Positions 44,379-50,749 of a DNA stretch of 50,749 nt are shown in pieces. Source of the DNA: Enterococcus gallinarum NBRC 100675 (GTDB lineage: Bacteria; Bacillota; Bacilli; Lactobacillales; Enterococcaceae); assembly GCF_001544275.1 (NCBI RefSeq), contig NZ_BCQE01000028.1, positions 1 to 50,749 on the forward strand. Reading direction: 5' to 3'. The position numbers and the translations under genes are program-made. Numbering within the stretch: the first letter of the stretch is position 1; the number at the start of each line of letters is the position of its first letter. The notes beneath the pieces were generated by a model. The model was not told where the DNA came from, did not search any database, and was given only the letters and a program-made list of their open reading frames with translations.

Positions 44379-45185
44379 CTATCGCTGGCTTGCCAATCCG
44401 TCAACCTTTGCTTTGATGGCTTCTAATACGCGCAGGGTCTCTTCTCGAAACATACGGTACTTCTCTTGCTGATACTTCGCTTCATCAAACAAATCCAGCA
44501 CGGTCTTTCGTTGTAATCCTGCTTCATCAAATGCCGTTCGATCTTGGAAATAGCCTAAAAAGCTAGGAATTTCTTCCATCACCTGCTTGAACTGACGAGA
44601 AACATCCGTATTATGTGCCACCTTATTCCCTACAAACATCACTTCTGCCCGTACATAACTCTCTCCTGTAAACAAATCCCGCAGCTCATTTGCTAACCAG
44701 GAAACATGTTCTTCTAGGTTCATCAATGCTTCAAAACCATCTGAACTTGGATCTGACACACCGATAATCAGATCTGACGCAACCAATAGGTTATTCGTAA
44801 TCAAATTACTATCGTTTCGTGTATCAATGACCACATACTCATAATTTCCAAAGGTCTCATGCTGCCGCACATAGCCCGCAAAGACCAGGGTATTATTGAG
44901 CCTTGAAACCAATTCGGTGTTCACTTCTTCTAGTTCAGGCGTACCACAAACTACATCTAATCCTTCTCGTACAGCCATAGGAAAGAGTTCTTGTTTTCGA
45001 AACAATCGGGCAAAGGTTGCTTTTTCCTCAATGGTTGAGGTAAAACGCTTTGTCGCATTCCCGCTTTCATCGGCATCAATCAAACATGTATTTCCAAACA
45101 TTGAAAGATACACTGCTAACATACAAGAGACGCTTGTTTTTCCTGTGCCGCCTTTTTTATTGTTTACTGTGATAAATTTTGTCAT
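44379..45185 (-). CDS. ParA-family partition ATPase
   Basis: The 268-residue protein has the deviant Walker A NNKKGGTGKTS (residues 8-18), Walker A' region CLIDADESGNATKRF, and Walker B YVVIDTRNDSN. The C-terminal half is divergent. ATG at 45185 follows AGAGAGGG. It is followed by a GC-rich hairpin (GCAAGCC/GGCTTGC at 44369-44392) and the repeat array. Plasmid or ICE segregation is the likely role with the small RHH protein. Confidence 0.9.
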   Translation of the reverse strand: MTKFITVNNKKGGTGKTSVSCMLAVYLSMFGNTCLIDADESGNATKRFTSTIEEKATFARLFRKQELFPMAVREGLDVVCGTPELEEVNTELVSRLNNTLVFAGYVRQHETFGNYEYVVIDTRNDSNLITNNLLVASDLIIGVSDPSSDGFEALMNLEEHVSWLANELRDLFTGESYVRAEVMFVGNKVAHNTDVSRQFKQVMEEIPSFLGYFQDRTAFDEAGLQRKTVLDLFDEAKYQQEKYRMFREETLRVLEAIKAKVDGLASQR

Positions 45186-45203
45186 CGGGTTTCCCTCTCT
45201 TTA

Positions 45204-45869
45204 TTATTGATATTCTAGACTTTCTTTTTGCCTAAATTGTTTTCCTTCTCGCACACCTTCCTGAAATACTATTAAGTCTTTTATTTTGTGAGACGTGTCC
45301 TTTCCTGGTACTAGCGATAATTCATCAAACTCTTTTTGTACATATTTTGGTACTTGTAACGCTAATTCATATCCGTTTGTTTTTACTTGTTCCCAGAATT
45401 GTTCCTGCAATCCAACAAGATATCCTTGAATATAATCTTGCTTTAATTGCCATTTCCGCTTTCTTTTTCGCTTGATTTCTGGCTGTTGCATGAATCTCCT
45501 TACACAATACGCAATGCTTCCCTTTGCATAATGAAACGTAATATCCGCAATTTCTACATCTGATTTTGTTCCTAAAAAATGCAACTCAACGGGGGTACCT
45601 GCTACATAATAATATTTCACTCGAAAATTCGAAGAAATAACTCTTGCTAAACGATATACCCATTTTTGTGGTTTTCCTTGATAGACAACACGATCCACCA
45701 CTTGCCCTTCAAAAGAAGCTTGCTTATAGTCAAAGACTTCCTCTTCAGAGATTCCATAACTCAACATTAATTCTTGAGCCTTCGCTAATGCACTCATAGA
45801 TTCTTCGTCATTCGCATCGTTAGCTAACGCTAACAGTTTTTGAATCTTCATAAAGCGTTTATCCTTCAC
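45204..45869 (-). CDS. DUF2786-domain protein, GTG start
   Basis: GTG at 45869 follows TTGGAG. The 221-residue protein has a DUF2786 N-terminus (about 1-45, KIQKLLALANDANDEESMSALAKAQELMLSYGI), seen in phage and plasmid proteins, then a mixed domain with LARVISSNFRVKYYY. No catalytic motif is recognised. It overlaps the upstream gene by 11 bp and precedes parA by 18 bp, so it belongs to one operon with them. Confidence 0.8.
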   Translation of the reverse strand: MKDKRFMKIQKLLALANDANDEESMSALAKAQELMLSYGISEEEVFDYKQASFEGQVVDRVVYQGKPQKWVYRLARVISSNFRVKYYYVAGTPVELHFLGTKSDVEIADITFHYAKGSIAYCVRRFMQQPEIKRKRKRKWQLKQDYIQGYLVGLQEQFWEQVKTNGYELALQVPKYVQKEFDELSLVPGKDTSHKIKDLIVFQEGVREGKQFRQKESLEYQ

Positions 45870-46296
45870 TTTTTTTCTCCAATCTCTTTTCCTCCAATCT
45901 CTTCTGCAGCTCTCTATAGGAAGTTAGCACTTCCTGATATTCTTCTTCAGTGAGCCGCTGATTCCACAAACCATGAAACCAAGCACTAGATATCCTTCCA
46001 AATTCTTCCTTCAATGCAACAAAACAGTCCTCATAGGTATATGGTTTTGGCAATCTGTCATACGCTGCTTTTTTCTTACGATCAACTACAACTAAATCAT
46101 GACCAAATCCACCGTAAACAAGTTCGTGTGTAAAATGATATGCTGGATACATGCGATTACATGTTTTGATTGCTTCCTGCACTTCCTCAATCAAGTAATC
46201 ATCTAAACAAAAACGAGCGGAATATGTCGACACTTGAGCCATTTTATCGAAAACGGACAACTCATTTACCAGCTGTACAGCGGTGATTTTTCTCAT
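45859..46296 (-). CDS. Hypothetical accessory protein
   Basis: The 145-residue protein starts MRKITAVQLVNELSVFDKMA after AAGGGG. It is rich in aromatic residues with a C-terminal coiled coil (EEEYQEVLTSYRELQKRLEEKRLEKK). I do not recognise it. It is coupled to the DUF2786 gene. Confidence 0.65.
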   Translation of the reverse strand: MRKITAVQLVNELSVFDKMAQVSTYSARFCLDDYLIEEVQEAIKTCNRMYPAYHFTHELVYGGFGHDLVVVDRKKKAAYDRLPKPYTYEDCFVALKEEFGRISSAWFHGLWNQRLTEEEYQEVLTSYRELQKRLEEKRLEKKSEG

Positions 46297-46342
46297 TTTG
46301 TGTTCCCCTTCTTTCTCTTTGATCTTCTTATAGAAAGTGTCC

Positions 46343-46543
46343 TCACTTTTGAACCGAGTGTCGACACTTTTTCGTTAATCCTACATCAAAATTCGCCGCC
46401 TCTTGTGCAATCAAAAGATCTAATGCATGAGCAAGGATCTTGCTTTCTGAAAGTACATATTTCTTTGATAATCGTTGAAGCGCCACTTGTTGTGTGGGAT
46501 TAAGGGTGGTCACCCCTCGCTTATTTTCTTTTTTTATTGCCAA
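46343..46543 (-). CDS. Small protein, possible RHH regulator
   Basis: The 66-residue frame begins with TTG at 46543 after AGAGGAAG. RGVTTLNPTQQVALQRLSKKYVLSESKILAHALDLLIAQEA resembles a ribbon-helix-helix fold, which would make it a DNA-binding regulator. The start is uncertain and the length is short. Confidence 0.5.
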   Translation of the reverse strand: MAIKKENKRGVTTLNPTQQVALQRLSKKYVLSESKILAHALDLLIAQEAANFDVGLTKKCRHSVQK

Positions 46544-46562
46544 TGGTTCCGCTTCCTCTCTT

Positions 46563-46739
46563 TTACCAAAAATAGTAAAACAAAAACCAAATCCCTACGA
46601 ACAAACCGATGGTCATCATCCATCGAATGCCTTTGCGGATCCGATACCGCAATCGACCTAAAAACAAACAGCGAATCATTGTTACGCCAACTCCAGAAAA
46701 ACAAAGCGTCATCAATCGCTCAATTGCTTCTTGTTTCAT
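46563..46739 (-). CDS. 58-residue membrane protein
   Basis: ATG at 46739 (MKQEAIERLMTLCFSGVGVT) follows GAGGAGG, an excellent ribosome binding site. The frame has two hydrophobic segments (about 10-28 and 41-57, ending WFLFYYFW) with a basic loop RLRYRIRKGIRW between. It overlaps the end of the upstream gene by 20 bp. No family is recognised. It fits the small membrane proteins common in conjugative elements. Confidence 0.65.
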   Translation of the reverse strand: MKQEAIERLMTLCFSGVGVTMIRCLFLGRLRYRIRKGIRWMMTIGLFVGIWFLFYYFW

Positions 46740-46935
46740 GTGCTTTCCTCCTCAACACTCGTTTTTTTCTTGCTTGTAGATAACCAAATGACCGATAGGC
46801 TCTCATTTTGCTTTTATAGCCATAGCCTTGGGCATCATCGATAATTTCCCCTGTATTCACATCAATAATGACAAAGCGTGCTTCGCCCTTACATGAGAGG
46901 GCTGGAAAACAGACTGCTTTATACGGTGGAATCAT
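46720..46935 (-). CDS. Small basic accessory protein
   Basis: ATG at 46935 (MIPPYKAVCFPALSCKGEAR) follows GGGGGAGAGG. The 71-residue protein has VIIDVNTGEIIDDAQGYGYKSKMRAYRSFGYLQARKKRVLRRK, resembling small accessory proteins of Gram-positive conjugative plasmids, with a basic C-terminus. Function unknown. Confidence 0.6.
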   Translation of the reverse strand: MIPPYKAVCFPALSCKGEARFVIIDVNTGEIIDDAQGYGYKSKMRAYRSFGYLQARKKRVLRRKAHETRSN

Positions 46936-47098
46936 ACCTCTCCCCCCATTCTTTCTTTGATTGTTTATACAAATACTCGTCCCAGGCAAAAAACAAACAT
47001 GCACTCAATCCACTACTAATGCCTAATTGAAAAAGAACGGGCAAAAATTGCATACTCATTCCCAATAAAAACAAAACTATTCCTAAGCGTTGATTCAT
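46919..47098 (-). CDS. Short membrane protein
   Basis: ATG at 47098 (MNQRLGIVLFLLGMSMQFLP) follows AAGGAGGAG. The 59-residue protein has one or two membrane segments and a charged tail. It overlaps the next gene by 17 bp. No family is recognised. Confidence 0.6.
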   Translation of the reverse strand: MNQRLGIVLFLLGMSMQFLPVLFQLGISSGLSACLFFAWDEYLYKQSKKEWGERYDSTV

Positions 47099-47164
47099 CT
47101 TGCATTCTCCTCCTTCGTGTATTAGACTAATCACATAAACTAAATCTCTTTTATAAATTCCTTT

Positions 47165-47196
47165 CACAAGCCCTTGTTTTTACAAGGGCTCTTGTG
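47165..47196. terminator. Intercistronic hairpin
   Basis: CACAAG plus CCCTTGT (47165-47177) pairs with ACAAGGG plus CTTGTG (47182-47196, one bulged base). It falls just after the stop of the gene at 47204 with no long U-run, like several other hairpins in this block. Confidence 0.5.
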
Positions 47197-47203
47197 TTGC
47201 CCC

Positions 47204-47536
47204 CTAGGCTTTTTCTTTCTTCTGTTGGTTCACTAACGCCAACATATCTGTCAATAGCCCAGCCCCTTCAAATTCATTCGCAACAGCCAATGCTGCTTCT
47301 ACATAGTATAAAAATGCCTCGCCAAGAATCGTTAAAGACAAAGAAACGATAGGAAATCCAGTTAACGCCTCTGCTGTAGAGCCGTACGTAATCTCCAAAC
47401 AAACATCTAACGTTCCTGTTTCTTCTTCCTGGAAAACCAATGCACTTTTGACCTGATTTCCTTTGATTTGAAGCTGTTCGAGCCATTCTCCAAATGCCTC
47501 CGCTGTTTGAATCCCTAGTTGTACTTCTTCGATCAT
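47204..47536 (-). CDS. Hypothetical accessory protein
   Basis: The 110-residue acidic protein starts MIEEVQLGIQTAEAFGEWLE after GAGGGAGG. Alternating beta and helix (ALVFQEEETGTLDVCLEITYGST, then ILGEAFLYYVEAALAVANEFEGAG) suggests a single compact domain. I do not recognise the family. Confidence 0.65.
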   Translation of the reverse strand: MIEEVQLGIQTAEAFGEWLEQLQIKGNQVKSALVFQEEETGTLDVCLEITYGSTAEALTGFPIVSLSLTILGEAFLYYVEAALAVANEFEGAGLLTDMLALVNQQKKEKA

Positions 47537-47580
47537 GTTGTTTTCCTCCCTCGATTTGTTTTTATAGACATCAGCTGCTA

Positions 47581-47841
47581 TTACTCTCCCAGTTCGTCTA
47601 TGCGTTCAAAATCAAATGTGCCTTTGATTTGTCGATACCGTGCCCCACAATGTTCACATGCCCAAATAAACGTCTTTTGAAAATGTGGCGCTCCGCAAGG
47701 CAACCGTCGATAATGCACGATATGTTTGGCCAATTTCCCGCAATCACATCTTACATACGTCGGTGGCCAACTCGCATGAGCCATCGTATGGAATGGCACG
47801 TAATAGCTGTTGTAACAAGCCCGATTGGTTGATTGATACAT
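47581..47841 (-). CDS. Small zinc-ribbon-like protein
   Basis: ATG at 47841 (MYQSTNRACYNSYYVPFHTM) is preceded by AAAGAGAGTG; a GTG three codons upstream overlaps the nuclease stop. The 86-residue protein has RCDCGKL and WACEHCGARYRQI, two CxC/CxxC pairs that could bind zinc. It is 5 bp after the nuclease gene. Confidence 0.6.
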   Translation of the reverse strand: MYQSTNRACYNSYYVPFHTMAHASWPPTYVRCDCGKLAKHIVHYRRLPCGAPHFQKTFIWACEHCGARYRQIKGTFDFERIDELGE

Positions 47842-47846
47842 GTTCT

Positions 47847-48569
47847 TCACTCTCTTTCATTTACTCTTGATAAACCCGTCAAATAATCGATGGTATAGCC
47901 TTCTTGTCTGTTGTGAATATACACATTCAATGAAATCGCCGTATCTTCAATACTTTGTGCTTCTATTTGTATCCCTCGTGCGACCAATTCTTCCCCTTGA
48001 AAGTCAAGTGTGACACGATAACGAACATGATTCCCTGTTTTTCGTAAATACTCAGCGACTTTATTTTCAATGTCAACCATGGCAGGCGTGTTAAAAGAAC
48101 GCGTGCCTGTCATCAAATTTTTCGGGTTATTGTTCTCACCTGTTAACTGAAATCCGATCAAATGACAGCGATTATAGAGATAGTCCCCATTCGACATTTT
48201 CTTTTGTTTCCAGCCGGTAGGCTTGATAAATAACCGCTCTCTTTCTTCTGTTGGCATCATGTCTCTATGCAACAAAGCGTTTGCCTCTCCTACACGGTTG
48301 AATGGATCTAAATCCGAGAAGGTTTGCCAGGTGCCCTTTTCTAAAGACAAATCGTCCGATGAAAAACTCGGCTGATTATGATTGATCGTTTCTATTTGTG
48401 ACGAGCCATTGCCTACAGGAACCTCTTGCGCGGACTTGTCAGTAAACATTTGTATGACTTCATGAACTACTTCGCTTAATTCTGAGGGTGGTTGATTCCA
48501 TTTCGAACCAACCACAACCACTCCAACAAGGACTAGAAATCCCCAGAATCCCGTTCTTCGTTTTCGCAT
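47847..48569 (-). CDS. Membrane-anchored DNA/RNA non-specific endonuclease
   Basis: ATG at 48569 (MRKRRTGFWGFLVLVGVVVV) follows GGAGG. The 240-residue product has an N-terminal membrane segment (about 8-25), a Ser/Asn-rich linker and a nuclease domain (about 90-240). The metal-binding active-site region YNRCHLIGFQLTGENNNPKNLMTGTRSFN matches the EndA/streptococcal DNase pattern. In EndA the active His sits in this motif. Location outside the membrane could help mating-pair DNA handling or exclude incoming DNA. Confidence 0.85.
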   Translation of the reverse strand: MRKRRTGFWGFLVLVGVVVVGSKWNQPPSELSEVVHEVIQMFTDKSAQEVPVGNGSSQIETINHNQPSFSSDDLSLEKGTWQTFSDLDPFNRVGEANALLHRDMMPTEERERLFIKPTGWKQKKMSNGDYLYNRCHLIGFQLTGENNNPKNLMTGTRSFNTPAMVDIENKVAEYLRKTGNHVRYRVTLDFQGEELVARGIQIEAQSIEDTAISLNVYIHNRQEGYTIDYLTGLSRVNERE

Positions 48570-48587
48570 GCTTTCCTCCATTTCTTC

Positions 48588-48875
48588 TTAACCATGAATC
48601 ATTGATACACTGTTTATCGGACGTTCTCCTGTTTGTTTGGCAATAAGTAACGGCAAGATCTGTTGGAGCCATTGTTGATTAGGGACTTGATCCAAAAAGT
48701 TCCCGATAGTGCTTAGAATAAGTGTATCTGACAGCTGTTCCACTAAATAAACCGATTGGAAAGGACTTAACCTCGCAACATAATTCACAATATTTTCATT
48801 TGTTTGTTCAAAAGATCCTAAATATTCCTTGGTCGTTCGATCGTAACAATCAACGATAGGCTTTGTTTTTGACAT
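48588..48875 (-). CDS. Hypothetical accessory protein
   Basis: ATG at 48875 (MSKTKPIVDCYDRTTKEYLG) follows GGGAGAG; an upstream ATG at 48902 is less likely. The 95-residue protein is helical with SPFQSVYLVEQLSDTLILSTIGNFLDQVPNQQWLQQILPLL. No family recognised. Confidence 0.55.
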   Translation of the reverse strand: MSKTKPIVDCYDRTTKEYLGSFEQTNENIVNYVARLSPFQSVYLVEQLSDTLILSTIGNFLDQVPNQQWLQQILPLLIAKQTGERPINSVSMIHG

Positions 48876-48932
48876 TGGCTTTCTCTCCCATTCATAAATC
48901 ATTTTCCCTTTCGGGCAAGGGGCTTACGCCCC

Positions 48933-49265
48933 TTAACAATATCCGGCAAGTTGATCAAAGAAGAATTCGGCATCAAAAGTGGCTTTCGACTTTGCGGCAG
49001 CTGAAACAAATCCCCAAAACTTTTCTTCTAACCAAGAATGGCTAAAGAAGAAATCAGGCGTTATTTCTTCTAACTCTTCTTGCGTATTGGCATAATAGAC
49101 ATTTAGCATTAAGTCGTATTGTCCGTTCATTTTAGTATAAATGAGTTCAGTAGAAACGGTCTTTTCTTCAGCTATTGTGTTTAGCCATTGTTCAAAGATT
49201 TCTGGACGATCGATTGCTCGAATATCCCAGTTTAATAATTGTTCTTTTGTTAGTGTCTGTAACAT
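48933..49265 (-). CDS. Hypothetical accessory protein
   Basis: ATG at 49265 (MLQTLTKEQLLNWDIRAIDR) follows AAAGGAGG. The 110-residue protein is acidic with many aromatics (FFFSHSWLEEKFWGFVSAAAK). No motif is recognised. Its stop codon lies in the stem of a hairpin (48917-48934, AAGGGGC/GCCCCTT). Confidence 0.6.
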   Translation of the reverse strand: MLQTLTKEQLLNWDIRAIDRPEIFEQWLNTIAEEKTVSTELIYTKMNGQYDLMLNVYYANTQEELEEITPDFFFSHSWLEEKFWGFVSAAAKSKATFDAEFFFDQLAGYC

Positions 49266-49288
49266 TGTATTTTCCTCCTTTACGTTCG

Positions 49289-49321
49289 CCTCAGCGGGAA
49301 AAGCAATGTTTCCCACTGAGG
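49289..49321. terminator. Intercistronic hairpin after ssb
   Basis: CCTCAG-GGGAAA (49289-49301, one base skipped) pairs with TTTCCC-CTGAGG (49309-49321). No U-run. It lies between the ssb stop and the next gene. Confidence 0.5.
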
Positions 49322-49329
49322 AATCAAAC

Positions 49330-49680
49330 TTATTGTTGTTCTGCTCGTTCTTTGGTTTTTGCTTTTGGTTCCAACAAACTGAAGGTTTCAACGACTACTT
49401 CTATCACATAAATTCGTGCCCCTGTAGTATCTTCATAATTACGCGTTTGTAATCGACCACTGACTCCGATCAAACTTCCTTTTGTGACATGATCCGCAAG
49501 TGTTTCCGCTTTTTTATTCCAGATCACGCAAGGAATAAAATCCGCTTCTCGTTCGCCTTGATCATTCGTAAAATTTCGATTCACTGCAAGCGTAAAATTC
49601 GCGACTGCTTTCCCGGTTGACGTGTAGCGAAAGTTTGGTTCTTTTGTTAGTCTGCCAATTAAATTTGTGTTGTTCATCAT
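49330..49680 (-). CDS. ssb: Single-stranded DNA-binding protein, short plasmid type
   Basis: ATG at 49680 ([20 protein letters not shown]) follows AAGGAG. The 116-residue protein holds a full OB fold (residues 3-105) with [52 protein letters not shown] and [10 protein letters not shown]. It ends [11 protein letters not shown] and lacks the acidic DDDIPF-like tip used by chromosomal SSB to recruit partner proteins. Plasmid and ICE SSBs cover the transferred strand. Confidence 0.92.
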   Translation of the reverse strand: MMNNTNLIGRLTKEPNFRYTSTGKAVANFTLAVNRNFTNDQGEREADFIPCVIWNKKAETLADHVTKGSLIGVSGRLQTRNYEDTTGARIYVIEVVVETFSLLEPKAKTKERAEQQ

Positions 49681-49715
49681 GTGAAATCTCTCCTTAAAAT
49701 ATTTTTTATTTTGAA

Positions 49716-49739
49716 CTAAGAGGGAAAGATCCCTCTTAG
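49716..49739. terminator. Intercistronic hairpin overlapping a stop codon
   Basis: CTAAGAGGGA (49716-49725) pairs with TCCCTCTTAG (49730-49739) around a 4-nt loop. It contains the stop codon of the gene at 49736. No strong U-run. Confidence 0.5.
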
Positions 49740-50083
49740 TAGTAACTACTTTCATAAACAGGTTTTCCATCATAGCGGTAAAAGGTGTCCCAACTGCGAT
49801 TGCCATAGAGTTCATTTGGATGATTCGGGTTGATTCGTTTTCTAACAATGCTGTTTTTTGTTCTTGCGAGCGGATAATCAATAAACTCATTTGGTATGGG
49901 CGCAGTCGTTCCACTCATTGAGGTATGAATATCTATCGTTTGTTTCTTAACAGGTCTGAACCAAGCCGTTTTTTCCGTTAATTTCACAATCTGCCAGAAA
50001 GTAACATTGGTTTGTTCATAGCCCCAGGAGCTATAAAAGATGTCTCCGACTTGGTACGAGGTGTTTTTTGTTTGTGTAATCAT
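49736..50083 (-). CDS. Plasmid-associated hypothetical protein
   Basis: ATG at 50083 ([20 protein letters not shown]) follows TAGGAGGAG. The 115-residue protein has [39 protein letters not shown], a pattern I associate with small proteins of Gram-positive plasmids, but I cannot name the family. It is the first gene of the visible operon, downstream of the inverted-repeat region. Confidence 0.65.
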   Translation of the reverse strand: MITQTKNTSYQVGDIFYSSWGYEQTNVTFWQIVKLTEKTAWFRPVKKQTIDIHTSMSGTTAPIPNEFIDYPLARTKNSIVRKRINPNHPNELYGNRSWDTFYRYDGKPVYESSYY

Positions 50084-50176
50084 AGTTGACTCCTCCTAAA
50101 AATAAATTTTTTTGTTTTCTTCGAGAGTTGCGCCTTTCCCCTCCTACCTTTTCGGTGGAGTAAGTTGGCTGGGGTG

Positions 50177-50195
50177 TTAGGGGCAAAGCCCCTAA
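50177..50195. terminator. Short hairpin TTAGGGGC/GCCCCTAA
   Basis: TTAGGGGC (50177-50184) pairs with GCCCCTAA (50188-50195). It lies at the border of the first visible gene of the operon and the inverted-repeat region, with no U-run. Confidence 0.4.
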
Positions 50196-50202
50196 GGTCT
50201 TG

Positions 50203-50580
50203 ATTTGAGTGACTTTCATAGTCAGCTGAGAGATCAAGAAAAAGTATTCTGTTGTCAAAGATCAAAAGTGAAAATTCTGATTAGATTTTCTTTTCGTGCG
50301 TCGGTCGTTTGGCATAACCGGCTCGAAACCATGTTCTGACTGCTGGAAAGGGGCAGCGAAAAAATGAAAAAAATCGTGGGTTTCTATTTTTTTCATTTTT
50401 GGTTCAAAATTTTGTTAAAATTTTGACGCTGATACATTTTACCCTTGAAAGCAGGCAGGTTATGGTTTAGGTTATACTAGCCAAATGACTGATGCATGAA
50501 TTAGAAAATCTTCTGAGTTTTCGCTTCTTTGACAACAGAATCTCTTGATTCTATTTACAGCTGGAAAGTCACTCAAATTC
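50203..50580. other. Inverted-repeat-rich noncoding region, candidate oriT or replication origin
   Basis: Two imperfect arms of about 85-90 bp face each other: 50203-50292 and 50496-50580. Identical blocks in inverted order are TTTGAGTGACTTTC (50204-50217 versus 50564-50577) and ATTCTGTTGTCAAAGA (50246-50261 versus 50526-50541). Between them are a 15-bp hairpin (50360-50374 with 50386-50400) and a palindrome CAAAATTTT-GTT-AAAATTTTG (50405-50425). To the right are two small palindromes (CGACG...CGTCG near 50607, GCCATCG...CGATGGC near 50629). I see no protein gene in 50197-50749. Nested palindromes with an AT-rich centre fit an oriT or origin, but no nic-site family is recognised. Confidence 0.55.
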
Positions 50581-50749
50581 GGACGCTTAGGCGGCCGATA
50601 TCGACGGCTACGTCGAAAGTCATTTAGGCCATCGAGCAGCGATGGCTTCCTTTCTGTTCAATGCATTCTCCTGTACAAAAAAAGAAAACAAGATCAGGGT
50701 TCCGTAAGAGCGGCGGCGGTGGTTGGAGCGATGAAGGAACCCGACAAAT
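50581..50749. other. Right-end noncoding sequence
   Basis: This is the rest of the noncoding region to the window edge. It contains CGACG-TAGC-CGTCG (about 50606-50619) and GCCATCG-AGCAG-CGATGGC (about 50629-50647), and a longer pair AGGGTTCC (50697-50704) with GGAACCC (50737-50743). No gene is supported here. Confidence 0.5.

Noticed and set aside
50031-50265. Short minus-strand frames at the right end
   Set aside because: They lie within the inverted-repeat arm, lack a convincing ribosome binding site and match no family.

Overview
The window reads as the genome of a low-GC Firmicute of the genus Enterococcus, most likely the E. faecium group. The basis is gene content and order: a liaXYZ cluster, a five-gene pst operon with phoU, a sigma-54 dependent mannose PTS with its LevR-type activator, and the recN-argR-tlyA-ispA-xseBA-folD and rplU-prp-rpmA blocks. 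Almost every gene lies on the minus strand, so the sequence is mostly read from high to low coordinates. No tRNA, rRNA or CRISPR array was seen.

Layout. Positions 1-4250 hold the 5' part of a large secreted adhesin (its 3' end is outside the window), preceded by an orphan LytTR regulator. 4800-7230 is the cell-envelope stress cluster liaX-liaY-liaZ. 7548-12700 is the phosphate uptake operon pstS-pstC-pstA-pstB-pstB-phoU. Between pstS and the next gene is a well-formed candidate small RNA on the plus strand. 13033-20237 holds a surface alpha/beta hydrolase and the recN to folD housekeeping operon. 20500-24900 has an oligopeptide-binding lipoprotein with a cupin gene, then nusB, an Asp23 protein and an Xaa-Pro peptidase. 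24970-26610 is an ECF sigma/anti-sigma pair with a recognisable autoregulatory promoter. 26615-33780 holds a GlsB-like membrane protein, ManO, the mannose PTS operon behind a textbook -24/-12 promoter, and its activator. 34011-40037 has two acetyltransferases, a lipid kinase and a phosphonate-type ABC importer without C-P lyase. 40129-41256 is the rplU-prp-rpmA operon with a structured leader.

From about 41.3 kb the character changes. A 650-bp noncoding stretch full of promoters and intrinsic terminators leads to an ISLre2-type transposase and then about 7.5 kb of plasmid- or ICE-like genes. These are a BRCT protein, a ribbon-helix-helix protein, a 14-copy tandem 13-bp array, ParA, a DUF2786 protein, many small proteins, a membrane-anchored DNA/RNA nuclease, a short SSB, and at the far right a 380-bp noncoding region built from long inverted repeats that looks like an oriT or replication origin. 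This block is either an integrated conjugative element or plasmid, or an assembly join.

How the parts work together. Envelope stress (LiaR target genes, ECF sigma), nutrient uptake (phosphate, phosphonate, peptides, mannose/glucose) and core DNA/RNA functions make up the chromosome. The right end is a self-maintenance module (ParA, RHH protein and centromere-like array) with accessory single-strand DNA functions. The least explained sequence is the candidate small RNA at 12.85-13.02 kb, the convergent-promoter module at 41.47-41.63 kb, the repeat array at 44.19-44.37 kb and the inverted-repeat region at 50.2-50.6 kb.
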